Shown: positions 1 through 7,245, counted from the first letter of the stretch. The stretch is 20,577 bases of DNA from UBA11524 sp964464815 (GCA_964464815.1 CAYXHF010000039.1:1-20577); one strand, 5' to 3'. Translations and numbers: made by a program. Notes: generated by a model not told the origin, from the letters alone.

Positions 1-1
1 G

Positions 2-55
2 CAAAGCATTTATGATAAACTGACGATTTCCTTTGATGATAGTAATCCTTTTTGA
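2..55 (+). CDS. Possible C-terminal tail of an upstream gene (partial)
   Basis: Frame 2 is open from the left edge to a TGA at 53-55 and reads QSIYDKLTISFDDSNPF, which has a plausible coding composition. It is followed 14 bp later by a terminator-like hairpin, as expected at the end of a transcription unit. Only 17 residues are visible, so no family can be assigned and the open frame could be chance. Confidence 0.3.
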   Translation, partial: QSIYDKLTISFDDSNPF

Positions 56-69
56 GAAAATGGAAATGA

Positions 70-113
70 GCAGCGGTATGCCGAGAAAGGTGGAGGCGTA
101 GCGCTGCTTTTTT
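70..113 (+). terminator. Putative intrinsic terminator
   Basis: GCAGCG (70-75) pairs with CGCTGC (102-107), with an inner GCC/GGC pairing, and is followed directly by six T residues (108-113). It would end transcription from the left and insulate the CRISPR effector promoter. The loop is long (26 nt), which lowers confidence. Confidence 0.45.
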
Positions 114-232
114 GTGTGAATGGGTTTAACGTAAATTCAGCGAAAAGAGGTAATTATTTCGCTTGATTGTTTCTTGTTTCACAAACATCTTGTTCTTTTT
201 GTTATCTCATCCATCCAAGCACCGCATTTCCC

Positions 233-264
233 TTGACACCTGCATCATTTTGTAGTATACTACA
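233..264 (+). promoter_or_regulatory. Sigma-A promoter of the CRISPR effector, with palindromic operator candidate
   Basis: A consensus -35 TTGACA (233-238) is separated by exactly 17 bp from TATACT (256-261). The -10 box lies inside the perfect 14-bp palindrome TGTAGTATACTACA (251-264), a good geometry for a dimeric repressor. Start of transcription should fall near 268, giving a leader of about 25 nt before the effector. No regulator gene is visible nearby. Confidence 0.8.
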
Positions 265-293
265 AGCAACGCAGAGGAAAAGGAGGGATTCCT

Positions 294-1826
294 GTGGCGC
301 GGAGCACGACGGCGACGTGTTGTTTGACATTGCCGCTGAAATTGGAAAAATGGCAGGAAGACCGCCTTGCCAAACGCTTTGAAATTGCCCGGCAGCTGTA
401 TAATACACTGCTGCGTGCGGAGCTGAAGAAATTACGCGTGTTGGAGCAGACGCCGGAGTATCGTAAGGTTCAAGAACGCATCAAGGAATTGGACTGGAAA
501 AAGGCTGGCGATAAGCCCGAACTGAAAAAGCTGTATAATGAGCGAACGAGCCTTTTGAAAAAAGCAGGATTTACCGAGTATTCCTTCAAAACGGATATGC
601 AGCAATACTACAAGTACTTCCGTCAGAACATTGCTTCAAATGTTGCAGTCCATGGCATTGCAACACAGGTTTGGACGGCATTTGATAAGTGCTTGTTTGG
701 AAACGGTGAACAGGTGCATTTCAAGAAAAAAGGCGATATGTGTTCTCTACGTGGTTATTCCGTAGCGCATAAAAGTGGTGGTAAAGAAATCATCTACCGT
801 GGCGAATACATCGAATGGAATAAACTAAAGCTGCCCATCAAGCGCAAGCCCGGCAATGCGTATGAGGAAGACATGCTCACCAAGCGCGTGAAGTATGTTC
901 GGATTTTGCGCAAGCCCGGAAAAACAAAAGACCGCTGGTACGCACAGCTTGTCTTGGAAGGACAGCCGACCATCAAGCGAAACGCCATCACGGGTGAAAT
1001 GGTTCATCCGGTTGGTAAAGGCGTTGTCGGGTTGGATATTGGCCCGCAGACGCTGGCCTACACATCGGCAATGGAAGCCAATTTGGTGGAGCTGGCCGAC
1101 CGGGTGCAGAATATTGAACAGGTGAAGCGGCGTCTGCAACGCAAAATGGATCGGAGCAGGCGAGCCACCAACCCTGACAATTACAATGCTGATGGAACAA
1201 TCAAGCGTGGCGTGAAACTGACGCGCAACAAGTCAAAGCGGTATCAACGGGTGCAACGGGAACTGGCGAATGCACAGCGGTATCAGGCGGAAATGCGCAA
1301 AATGCAACACATTGCCCTGGCGAACCATCTGCTGTCGCTGGGTGATTGCTTCTATATTGAAAAGATGGAATGGGCTGGCTTGGCGCATCGAGCGAAAAAG
1401 ACAGAGGTGTCCGAAAAGACGGGCAAGTTCAAGAAAAAGAAGCGATTTGGAAAATCCATCGCGAACAAAGCACCGGCGATGCTGACCACCATTTTGAAGC
1501 AAAAGTGCGATTCCTTGAATTTGCCCGGTGTGCTGGAAATTCCGACCTCCGTCAAGGCCAGCCAATATAATCACCAATCGCAGACGTACACCCCGAAGGA
1601 ACTCAAGGAACGATGGAATGATATGCCCGATGGCAGACGCATCCAGCGTGACATGTATTCGGCCTTCCTGTTGCAGCATTATGACCCCAATACCGAACAG
1701 TTTGACCAGGCATCCCTGGAAGCAGATTATCCGCAATTTGTATCCCTACACGACCAAACCATTCTCCGGTTATCGCAATTGCCGAAAACATTGTCCAGCA
1801 TGGGCATTCGGCGAAGCATAAGCTAA
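294..1826 (+). CDS. Compact TnpB/Cas12-like RuvC nuclease, effector of a type V-like CRISPR locus
   Basis: This 510-residue protein is a predicted RNA-guided DNA nuclease. The GTG start is preceded by a strong GGAGG (about 281-286). The first half is basic and helical, as in TnpB/Cas12 recognition regions, followed by a stretch typical of clostridial TnpB proteins (KYVRILRKPG). RuvC motifs are visible: GLDIG with D248, FYIEKMEW with E356, and RIQRDMYSAF with D453. Between E356 and D453, where TnpB has a CxxC...CxxC zinc ribbon, there are no paired cysteines; the segment carries KASQYNHQSQTYTPKEL instead. Length fits TnpB, Cas12f or type V-U effectors. A structured intergenic region and a CRISPR array follow on the same strand, so I infer a CRISPR effector rather than a simple transposon protein. 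No tnpA, cas1 or cas2 is present. The gene looks more A-rich than mfd, suggesting transfer. The exact type V subtype cannot be assigned from sequence alone. Confidence 0.88.
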   Translation: MARSTTATCCLTLPLKLEKWQEDRLAKRFEIARQLYNTLLRAELKKLRVLEQTPEYRKVQERIKELDWKKAGDKPELKKLYNERTSLLKKAGFTEYSFKTDMQQYYKYFRQNIASNVAVHGIATQVWTAFDKCLFGNGEQVHFKKKGDMCSLRGYSVAHKSGGKEIIYRGEYIEWNKLKLPIKRKPGNAYEEDMLTKRVKYVRILRKPGKTKDRWYAQLVLEGQPTIKRNAITGEMVHPVGKGVVGLDIGPQTLAYTSAMEANLVELADRVQNIEQVKRRLQRKMDRSRRATNPDNYNADGTIKRGVKLTRNKSKRYQRVQRELANAQRYQAEMRKMQHIALANHLLSLGDCFYIEKMEWAGLAHRAKKTEVSEKTGKFKKKKRFGKSIANKAPAMLTTILKQKCDSLNLPGVLEIPTSVKASQYNHQSQTYTPKELKERWNDMPDGRRIQRDMYSAFLLQHYDPNTEQFDQASLEADYPQFVSLHDQTILRLSQLPKTLSSMGIRRSIS

Positions 1827-2031
1827 CATCAAAAACCGGTGCGGTTCGCACCAAAAAACCGGTCGATTGTCCGTCCGGGGCTGCCGATAATAGCGGCGTA
1901 GGTCGCTTTGGCAGCAGAAGAGCTTGGGAAAATAGTGAGCGCAGATGTCGTGCAAACGACAATTGAAAAGCTATCTACCAACTCACAGCACATTCCAACA
2001 ATTTGCGCATTGCACCTTGTGCATCTTTGCC
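1827..2031 (+). ncRNA. Candidate tracrRNA / omega-RNA-like structured region between effector and array
   Basis: No convincing gene lies in these 205 bp, but several hairpins do: GGTGCG/CGCACC (1838-1852) nested between two ACCGGT copies (1835-1840, 1858-1863); GCTGCC/GGCAGC (1880-1885 with 1910-1915); TGTCG/CGACA (1946-1961). Segments complementary to the CRISPR repeat occur at 2003-2016 (11 of 14 Watson-Crick pairs with the repeat 5' end), 1938-1943 (AGCGCA) and 2025-2031 (CTTTGCC, exact complement of the repeat 3' end). This is the position where TnpB loci carry omega-RNA and some type V loci carry tracrRNA. Boundaries and even existence of a discrete RNA are inference. Confidence 0.45.
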
Positions 2032-2389
2032 GATGCAATCCGCATGGAGTGCGCTGAGGCAAAGAATGTAGTCTGTGTCGCGGATGTCCGTATGGATTTG
2101 ATGCAATCCGCATGGAGTGCGCTGAGGCAAAGAAGACAAAGATGGCCGACATCCCGCTCTCCGTGCGATGCAATCCGCATGGAGTGCGCTGAGGCAAAGG
2201 TGGAACTATACCACATTGACGGCAGTGTAGGCAGATGCAATCCGCATGGAGTGCGCTGAGGCAAAGCTGTTGTCCCAGCAAGCCGAAACTCGCTGAAAAG
2301 ATGCAATCCGCATGGAGTGCGCTGAGGCAAAGACCGATGAGCTTAACCGTGTACTGTATCGCTTGCGATGCAATCCGCATGGAGTGCGC
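2032..2389 (+). CRISPR. CRISPR array, 6 repeats of 33 bp and 5 spacers
   Basis: Five identical 33-bp repeats start at 2032, 2100, 2167, 2234 and 2300. A sixth at 2367 matches for 23 bp (to 2389) and then diverges. The repeat begins GATGCAATCCGCATGG and ends GCGCTGAGGCAAAG. Spacers are 2065-2099 (35), 2133-2166 (34), 2200-2233 (34), 2267-2299 (33) and 2333-2366 (34), all different from one another. The degenerate repeat at the right end implies a leader on the left and transcription on the plus strand, co-directional with the effector. Within the repeat, ATGC/GCAT and CGCA/TGCG can form two overlapping alternative hairpins. By eye no spacer matches elsewhere in the window. Confidence 0.97.
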
Positions 2390-2420
2390 CCAAGCATCTA
2401 CCACAAAAAAACACAACTCA

Positions 2421-2458
2421 AAAGAGACGTTTCGCAACACGACGAAACGTCTCTTTTT
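2421..2458. terminator. Strong bidirectional intrinsic terminator
   Basis: A perfect 14-bp stem (2421-2434 with 2443-2456) closes an 8-nt loop, and its right arm runs into T residues up to 2458. On the minus strand the stem ends in TTTT. It can terminate the CRISPR transcript from the left and mfd from the right (mfd stop at 2533). Confidence 0.9.
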
Positions 2459-2532
2459 GCATTCGATTTTCTTTTTTCCAACAGCAACGCCTTCTGCCGG
2501 ATAGCGCTGACGAAAGGCGAAGTTTGAGGGGC

Positions 2533-5500
2533 TTACTCCTGTTCGGCCTTGCCCGTCAGCTTCTGCACCTGCTCCCATAGCTTGCGCAGCACCTTGACGG
2601 CTTCTTCCAGCATGGCGTATTCGCCAAGGCGCGGGTCAACCAGCAGCAGCACGTCAGGGGCGGTGGTGGAGGGCATCAGGCGCTTGTCGGTGGCGGCCAT
2701 GGCGCGGATGAAGGCGTCCTGGTCGGGCATGTAGTCCACGTTCAGGCGCATCACAAGGAAACCACCGCGCTTGTAGGACACCAGCGAAATGCCCAGCTGG
2801 TTGGCCAGCACGCGCACCTGCGCCACGTCCAGCAGCGTTTCCACCACCGGAGGAAGCTCGCCAAAGCGGTCGAGCAGCTCGTCGGTGATGTCCTCGCGGT
2901 CGCGCTGGGTCGTCAGGCTGGCGATGCGCTTGTACATCTCCATGCGCTGACGGTCGTCCTGTACATAGTCGTTGGGGAGGTAGGCGTCCACCTTGATGTC
3001 CACGCGCGTGTCCAGATGCGGCTTGGCGGCAGGCAGACCGGCTTGCTCGGCGCGGGCCTCCAGCAGGGTTTCCTCCATCAGCTTGCAGTACATGTCGTAG
3101 CCGACGGTCGCCAGATGGCCATGCTGCTCCGGGCCGAGGATGTTGCCTGCGCCACGGATTTCCAGGTCACGCATGGCGATACGGAAGCCTGCGCCAAATT
3201 CGGTGAATTCGCGAATGGCCTCCAGGCGCTTCTGTGCCGTTTCGGACAGACTGCGCTCCGGACGCACGGTGAAGTAGGCGTATGCCTGGCGGTTGCTTCG
3301 GCCCACACGGCCGCGCAGCTGGTAGAGCTGGCTCAGCCCGAAGCGATCGGCGTCAAAGACAATCAGCGTGTTGGCCGTGGGTACGTCCAGACCGCTTTCA
3401 ATGATGGTTGTGCAGAGCAGCACGTCGTAGCTGCCGCCGTAGAAGTCCATCATCACGTCCTCCAGCCCATGCTCGCGCATCTGGCCGTGCGCCACGCCGA
3501 TACGCGCCTCGGGAACAAGGCGTTTGAGGCGTTCATAGAACGCGCCGATGCTTTGGACGGAGTTGTAGAGGAAGTACACCTGACCGCCGCGGGACAATTC
3601 CCGCAGAATCGCGTCGCGAATCACGCCGTCGTTGTAGTCGATGACGCGCGTCTGCACCGGCAGTCGCTCCTCCGGTGGCGTTTCCAGCACGGACATATCG
3701 CGAATGCCGACCATCGACATGTGCAGGGTGCGCGGAATCGGCGTGGCGGAGAGCGTCAGCACGTCCACCTGATGCTTCATGTTCTTGATGATTTCCTTGT
3801 GCTGCACGCCAAAGCGCTGCTCCTCGTCCACGATGAGCAGACCCAGACTCTTGAACTGCACATCCTTGCCCAGAATGCGGTGTGTGCCGACAAGAATGTC
3901 GATTTCGCCCTCCTTGACGCGGCGAAGGACTTCCTTGACCTCCTTGGGCGTGCGGAAACGGCTCAGCACATCCACACGCACGGGGAATCCCTTGAAGCGC
4001 TTGAGGACGGTGTTGTAATGCTGCTGCGCCAAAATGGTGGTGGGCGCCAGGATGGCGACCTGCCGGTTATCCATCAGTGCCTTGAATGCGGCGCGGAGGC
4101 TGACCTCCGTCTTGCCGTAGCCGACGTCGCCACACAGCAGACGATCCATATTGCGCGGCGACTCCATGTCGGCGGTGATTTCCTTGACGCTCTGCTCCTG
4201 ATCCGGGGTCAGCTCGTAGGGGAACATGTCCTCAAACTCGCGCTGCCAGGGCGTGTCCGGGCTAAAGGAAAAGCCGGTTTCCTGCGTGCGCCGGGCGTAG
4301 AGCTGCACCAGGTCAAACGCCATCTTTTTCAGGCCTTCTTTGACCTTTTGCTTCTGCTTTTGCCAATCGTTGCTGCCCAAATGATTCAGCTTCGGCGGAT
4401 TGGCCGGGTTGCCGATATAGCGCTGCACGCGGCTGAGGTTTTCAATGGGCACGTAAAGCTTATCCGTGCCCTGATACTGAATTTGCAGATAGTCGCGGCG
4501 CGTGCCACCGTTTTTCATCTGCGCCGTACCCAGATAGATGCCGACGCCATGCTCCTCATGCACGACAAAGTCGCCGGGCTTCAGGTCGGTGAAGGCGGCA
4601 ATCTTTTCGCCAGCCGCCTGGCGCTTTTTCGCCTTGCGGTAGCCCGTGCCGTACACATCCGTGTCGCTGACCAGCACCAGCTGTGCCTCCGGCCAGATGA
4701 AGCCGTGCGCCAACGTACCCGGCAGCACCTGCACGCAGTTTGTGGGTAGTTCGCTGCACTCCTCGGCGAATTTCGCCGCCACGTCATGCTCCATCAGCGA
4801 AGCGGCAAGTCGCTGTCCGCGCGCCACACCGCCACACAGCACGGCCACGCGATAGCCTTCGCGTAGCCAGCCGTCGCAGTCCTCGGCCAGCGGACGAATC
4901 TGGGACGAATATCCGGCGACGCGCTGCACGCCCAAATCGGCGGCGTCGCGAACCTTCACACCGGCCATGCCTTCCAGGAATTCCGTCACGGCCACGATGC
5001 CGCAGGTTTGCAATTGGCTCAGCAGCTCGTCCCAGCCCATGAGCAGCTTTTCCTGCTCGCGAACGGCCTCGTCGCGGTTCATGGCGCCGTCCAAATCCTC
5101 GGCAAAGCCCGCCAGCCGCTCCTCACTGCGCTTGCGCAGCAGATTCGGGTCGGACAAAACCACAATGTCCGGCTGGAACCAGTCAATTACCGTCCAAGCC
5201 TCGTCCGTCAGCACGGGCAGCCATGCGCGAATTCGCTTGAACGGCAGGGCGTTCTCCACCAGGTCTGCATCGGATAGCAGCTGCGCACGGCGGCGTTCCA
5301 GCTCGGCCTGTCTGGCGGCGGTTTGCTGGCGCTGCTGCACCTTGGGAGAGATATGCTTGTCGAAAAACGCCGCATCGTCCTCGTCATCCTCGGGCAGTGG
5401 CGGCAAATCCGCAAAGAGCGTTGAGGTCGCGGGTGCTGCGTTCACCGGGCGATAGGCAATCGCATCACGCATGCGCTGTGCGGCACGAGGCGCCTCCTCC

Positions 5501-6189
5501 TCCGACAGGAGAATTTCCGTTGCTGGCGTCAGGATGCACGATTCGACGGAATCCAGGCTGCGCTGGCTGATGCCGTCGAATTCGCGAATCGAGTCCACCT
5601 CATCATCAAAAAATTCGATGCGGAAGCTCTGCGCCGCCGACGGTGGATACACGTCCACAATGCCGCCACGCAGGGCGCACTGGCCCTTGCCTTCCACCAT
5701 ATTGACGCGTTCATACCCCATCTGGGTCAAGCGGCGAATCAGCTCGCTTGGGTCGATGCAATCGCCCGGCGCCAGACGGATGATGCTTTCCCGGAAGCGC
5801 TCGGCGTTGCCCATGCGTTGCATGGCGGCATCCATGCTCGTGCAGAGCAGGCGCACGTTGCCTTCGGCCGCGCAGGAGAGTGCCTCCAAGCGTCGCCAGG
5901 CGCTTTCATGGCTGGACGCGCCGCGCGTCAGGTCAATTTCGCCACCCGGCAGGCAGACCACACCTTCGGTCAGCAGCTGCTGGCAGTCCTCCGCATCATG
6001 CGCGGCCTTCAAGTCGTTGCCGGACAGCAGGAGAATCTTTTTGCCGGTATCAGCGCACAGCTTGGCAGACAAATACGATGCCATGCAGTCCGGCAGCCCG
6101 GTCACGGCAATCGGCTGACCCGACAGCGCGGCATTGCGCAGCTTCTCATACGATGGGGTGGAGGAAATGGACAACAGCGCCTGATTCAT
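2533..6189 (-). CDS. mfd: Transcription-repair coupling factor Mfd
   Basis: Mfd is the DNA translocase that removes stalled RNA polymerase at lesions and recruits UvrA for nucleotide excision repair. The 1218-residue length is normal. In order: an N-terminal UvrB-homology region; the RNA polymerase-interacting (CarD-like) module near residues 535-600 (GDFVVHEEHGVGIYLG); the helicase core with Walker A GDVGYGKTE (about 687-695), DEEQ box (about 788), the LTLSATPIPRTL motif and the motif VI region QLRGRVGRS; and the C-terminal TRCF domain. The ATG at 6189 has AAGGAG nine bases upstream on its strand. It has its own promoter and terminator and appears monocistronic. All catalytic motifs are intact. 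Confidence 0.98.
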   Translation of the reverse strand: MNQALLSISSTPSYEKLRNAALSGQPIAVTGLPDCMASYLSAKLCADTGKKILLLSGNDLKAAHDAEDCQQLLTEGVVCLPGGEIDLTRGASSHESAWRRLEALSCAAEGNVRLLCTSMDAAMQRMGNAERFRESIIRLAPGDCIDPSELIRRLTQMGYERVNMVEGKGQCALRGGIVDVYPPSAAQSFRIEFFDDEVDSIREFDGISQRSLDSVESCILTPATEILLSEEEAPRAAQRMRDAIAYRPVNAAPATSTLFADLPPLPEDDEDDAAFFDKHISPKVQQRQQTAARQAELERRRAQLLSDADLVENALPFKRIRAWLPVLTDEAWTVIDWFQPDIVVLSDPNLLRKRSEERLAGFAEDLDGAMNRDEAVREQEKLLMGWDELLSQLQTCGIVAVTEFLEGMAGVKVRDAADLGVQRVAGYSSQIRPLAEDCDGWLREGYRVAVLCGGVARGQRLAASLMEHDVAAKFAEECSELPTNCVQVLPGTLAHGFIWPEAQLVLVSDTDVYGTGYRKAKKRQAAGEKIAAFTDLKPGDFVVHEEHGVGIYLGTAQMKNGGTRRDYLQIQYQGTDKLYVPIENLSRVQRYIGNPANPPKLNHLGSNDWQKQKQKVKEGLKKMAFDLVQLYARRTQETGFSFSPDTPWQREFEDMFPYELTPDQEQSVKEITADMESPRNMDRLLCGDVGYGKTEVSLRAAFKALMDNRQVAILAPTTILAQQHYNTVLKRFKGFPVRVDVLSRFRTPKEVKEVLRRVKEGEIDILVGTHRILGKDVQFKSLGLLIVDEEQRFGVQHKEIIKNMKHQVDVLTLSATPIPRTLHMSMVGIRDMSVLETPPEERLPVQTRVIDYNDGVIRDAILRELSRGGQVYFLYNSVQSIGAFYERLKRLVPEARIGVAHGQMREHGLEDVMMDFYGGSYDVLLCTTIIESGLDVPTANTLIVFDADRFGLSQLYQLRGRVGRSNRQAYAYFTVRPERSLSETAQKRLEAIREFTEFGAGFRIAMRDLEIRGAGNILGPEQHGHLATVGYDMYCKLMEETLLEARAEQAGLPAAKPHLDTRVDIKVDAYLPNDYVQDDRQRMEMYKRIASLTTQRDREDITDELLDRFGELPPVVETLLDVAQVRVLANQLGISLVSYKRGGFLVMRLNVDYMPDQDAFIRAMAATDKRLMPSTTAPDVLLLVDPRLGEYAMLEEAVKVLRKLWEQVQKLTGKAEQE

Positions 6190-6224
6190 AAGAAACTCCT
6201 TGCTTGGTGAAAAGAATCTAGCCG

Positions 6225-6282
6225 AAAAAGCGGCATCCGGGCTTGCACCCCCTTTTCGGGCGCAGACAGCACAGGGCCGCTT
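6225..6282 (-). terminator. Terminator-like hairpin in the mfd leader (possible attenuator)
   Basis: On the minus strand, AAGCGGC (6282-6276) can pair with GCCGCTT (6234-6228), enclosing a further GCGCCC/GGGTGC hairpin, and the right arm runs into a short T tract (6229-6225). It lies between the mfd promoter and start codon. A second small hairpin, ACCGC/GCGGT with TTTTC after it, sits at 6331-6344 near the expected transcription start. Regulation by attenuation is only inferred. Confidence 0.35.
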
Positions 6283-6348
6283 GGCAGTGTTTGCATGTTG
6301 GCACGCGCGGCTGATAATAATAGGAAGAAAACCGCGTGTGCGGTGTCT

Positions 6349-6377
6349 ATTATACCACCTTTTCTGGGGGATTGCAA
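6349..6377 (-). promoter_or_regulatory. mfd promoter
   Basis: On the minus strand TTGCAA (6377-6372) is followed by 17 bp and a perfect TATAAT (6354-6349). This predicts a start near 6342 and a leader of about 150 nt before the mfd ATG. Confidence 0.8.
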
Positions 6378-6470
6378 TTTGTTTTCGTGGCGCTTTGGCG
6401 TCGGGAAGGGCGAAATTTGCAGCCTACGTTCCCGTTCTCAACCAATTACAACTCGTTTACATCCCCGATA

Positions 6471-6648
6471 TTTACGCTGTGCTTCCATTCGTGCTATACG
6501 ATACTGGAGGGATGATACGAGAAAGGCGCACATTTTGGTTGTCGAGGATGATCCGGCGATTTCGCGGCCGTTGGAGAGCAATTTGCTTGTCGCCGGGGAT
6601 GAGGTGGTTGTGCAGTGTTGCTGGTCGCGCAAAACGCATGAAGCATAA
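6471..6648 (+). pseudogene. Decayed response-regulator receiver-domain fragment
   Basis: The plus-strand frame at about 6528-6648 reads HILVVEDDPAISRPLESN and then LLVAGDEVVVQ, closely resembling the first 35 or so residues of an OmpR/PhoB-type receiver domain, including the acidic EDD that binds Mg2+ near the phosphorylation site. A stop at 6646-6648 ends the frame long before the phospho-acceptor Asp. A possible remnant promoter (TTTACG 6471-6476, TATACG 6495-6500), GGAGGG and ATG (6512-6514) precede it, but that ATG is out of frame with the homology, consistent with a frameshift near 6515-6525. No histidine kinase or DNA-binding domain follows. I call it a relic of a two-component regulator. 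Confidence 0.5.
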
Positions 6649-6719
6649 TTCCTTTGATGCCTTTTCGTTCTCTGCGGCAATTATTTTGCAAAAAAACGAA
6701 AAAAACTTCATTTTCCCTC

Positions 6720-6748
6720 TTGATTTTTTTCTGAAAGTGTGATATTAT
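6720..6748 (+). promoter_or_regulatory. tRNA-Thr promoter
   Basis: TTGATT (6720-6725), a 17-bp spacer and TATTAT (6743-6748) lie about 45 bp before the mature tRNA 5' end. Confidence 0.7.
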
Positions 6749-6791
6749 ATCAATGTTGCCCGGTTCGCTTCTTAAAAGCGACTGTGACGAT

Positions 6792-6867
<76 letters not shown>

Positions 6868-6868
6868 T

Positions 6869-6900
6869 AAGACTTGCAGAAATGCAAGTCTTTTTCTTTT
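6869..6900 (+). terminator. Terminator of tRNA-Thr
   Basis: A 10-bp stem AAGACTTGCA/TGCAAGTCTT (6869-6878 with 6883-6892) with a GAAA tetraloop is followed by TTTCTTTT. It begins two bases after the CCA end. Confidence 0.92.
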
Positions 6901-6915
6901 ATACGCCCCTTTTTT

Positions 6916-6947
6916 GCAGGATTTCGCGATGAAATCCTGCATTTTTT
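6916..6947 (+). terminator. Second terminator-like hairpin downstream of tRNA-Thr
   Basis: GCAGGATTTC (6916-6925) pairs perfectly with GAAATCCTGC (6931-6940) over a 5-nt loop and is followed by ATTTTTT. It may be a backup terminator or a leftover of an integrated element. Confidence 0.65.
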
Positions 6948-6974
6948 GTGACCTCGTCCTTTTTGAAGTGATTT

Positions 6975-7072
6975 TGTCCAATTTTCTGTCCAAAATTTCG
7001 ATTTTTGCATGCCGCAAACCCGGTGTTTTCAAGGCGTTGCGGATTTTGAGGGTTGTCCAAAAAGCTGTCCAA
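6975..7072. repeat. Two pairs of TGTCCAA direct repeats (possible integrase arm sites)
   Basis: TGTCCAA occurs at 6975-6981 and 6987-6993, and again at 7054-7060 and 7066-7072. Within each pair the starts are 12 bp apart, and the pairs are 79 bp apart. They lie between the 3' end of tRNA-Thr and an integrase remnant, where arm-type sites of tyrosine recombinases are often found. The role is inference. Confidence 0.45.
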
Positions 7073-7082
7073 ATCGGGGTTC

Positions 7083-7245
7083 CTAATTCATCTGATACAT
7101 CTCCTGAATCGGGGTTGCACTGTCCATGGAGGCTGGTCTGCCTTTCACGTAGTATTTGAAGGTCATGGCAGCCGTTGTGTGACCCGCTGCCTCCTGCACC
7201 TGTTTGACGTCCTTTGTGGCAGCATACAAGTCACTCAATACGGTC
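7083..7245 (-). pseudogene. C-terminal remnant of a phage-type tyrosine recombinase (integrase)
   Basis: The minus strand encodes DLYAATKDVKQVQEAAGHTT followed by AAMTFKYYVKGR, typical of the last part of a phage integrase: the GH motif (LGH in most members) and the catalytic tyrosine in the FKYYVKGR segment. It ends at TAG (7083-7085). The upstream part, with the N-terminal and most catalytic residues (first Arg, HxxR), is not recognisable in the same frame, so the gene is truncated or frameshifted and inactive. Together with the adjacent tRNA-Thr 3' end it suggests an old integration event at this tRNA. It is separated from the phage structural cassette by mnmE and a phosphoesterase gene, so a direct link is not supported. 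Confidence 0.7.

Noticed and set aside
294..1826. Plain IS200/IS605-type insertion sequence carrying tnpB
   Set aside because: No tnpA, no recognisable IS ends, loss of zinc-ribbon cysteines, and a genuine CRISPR array follows in the same orientation.
1829..2578. Minus-strand frame across the CRISPR array encoding a repeated SALHADCI peptide
   Set aside because: The repeated peptide is just the CRISPR repeat translated; it spans terminator and intergenic DNA.
3016..4749. Long open frame on the plus strand opposite mfd (577 codons)
   Set aside because: Antisense shadow of mfd created by GC-rich codon use; low-complexity A/L/V/H/Q-rich translation with no family resemblance, while mfd is certain.
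6200..6742. Plus-strand 180-codon frame upstream of tRNA-Thr
   Set aside because: Covers the mfd leader and promoter in antisense and no recognisable family; the meaningful similarity is in another frame (response-regulator relic).
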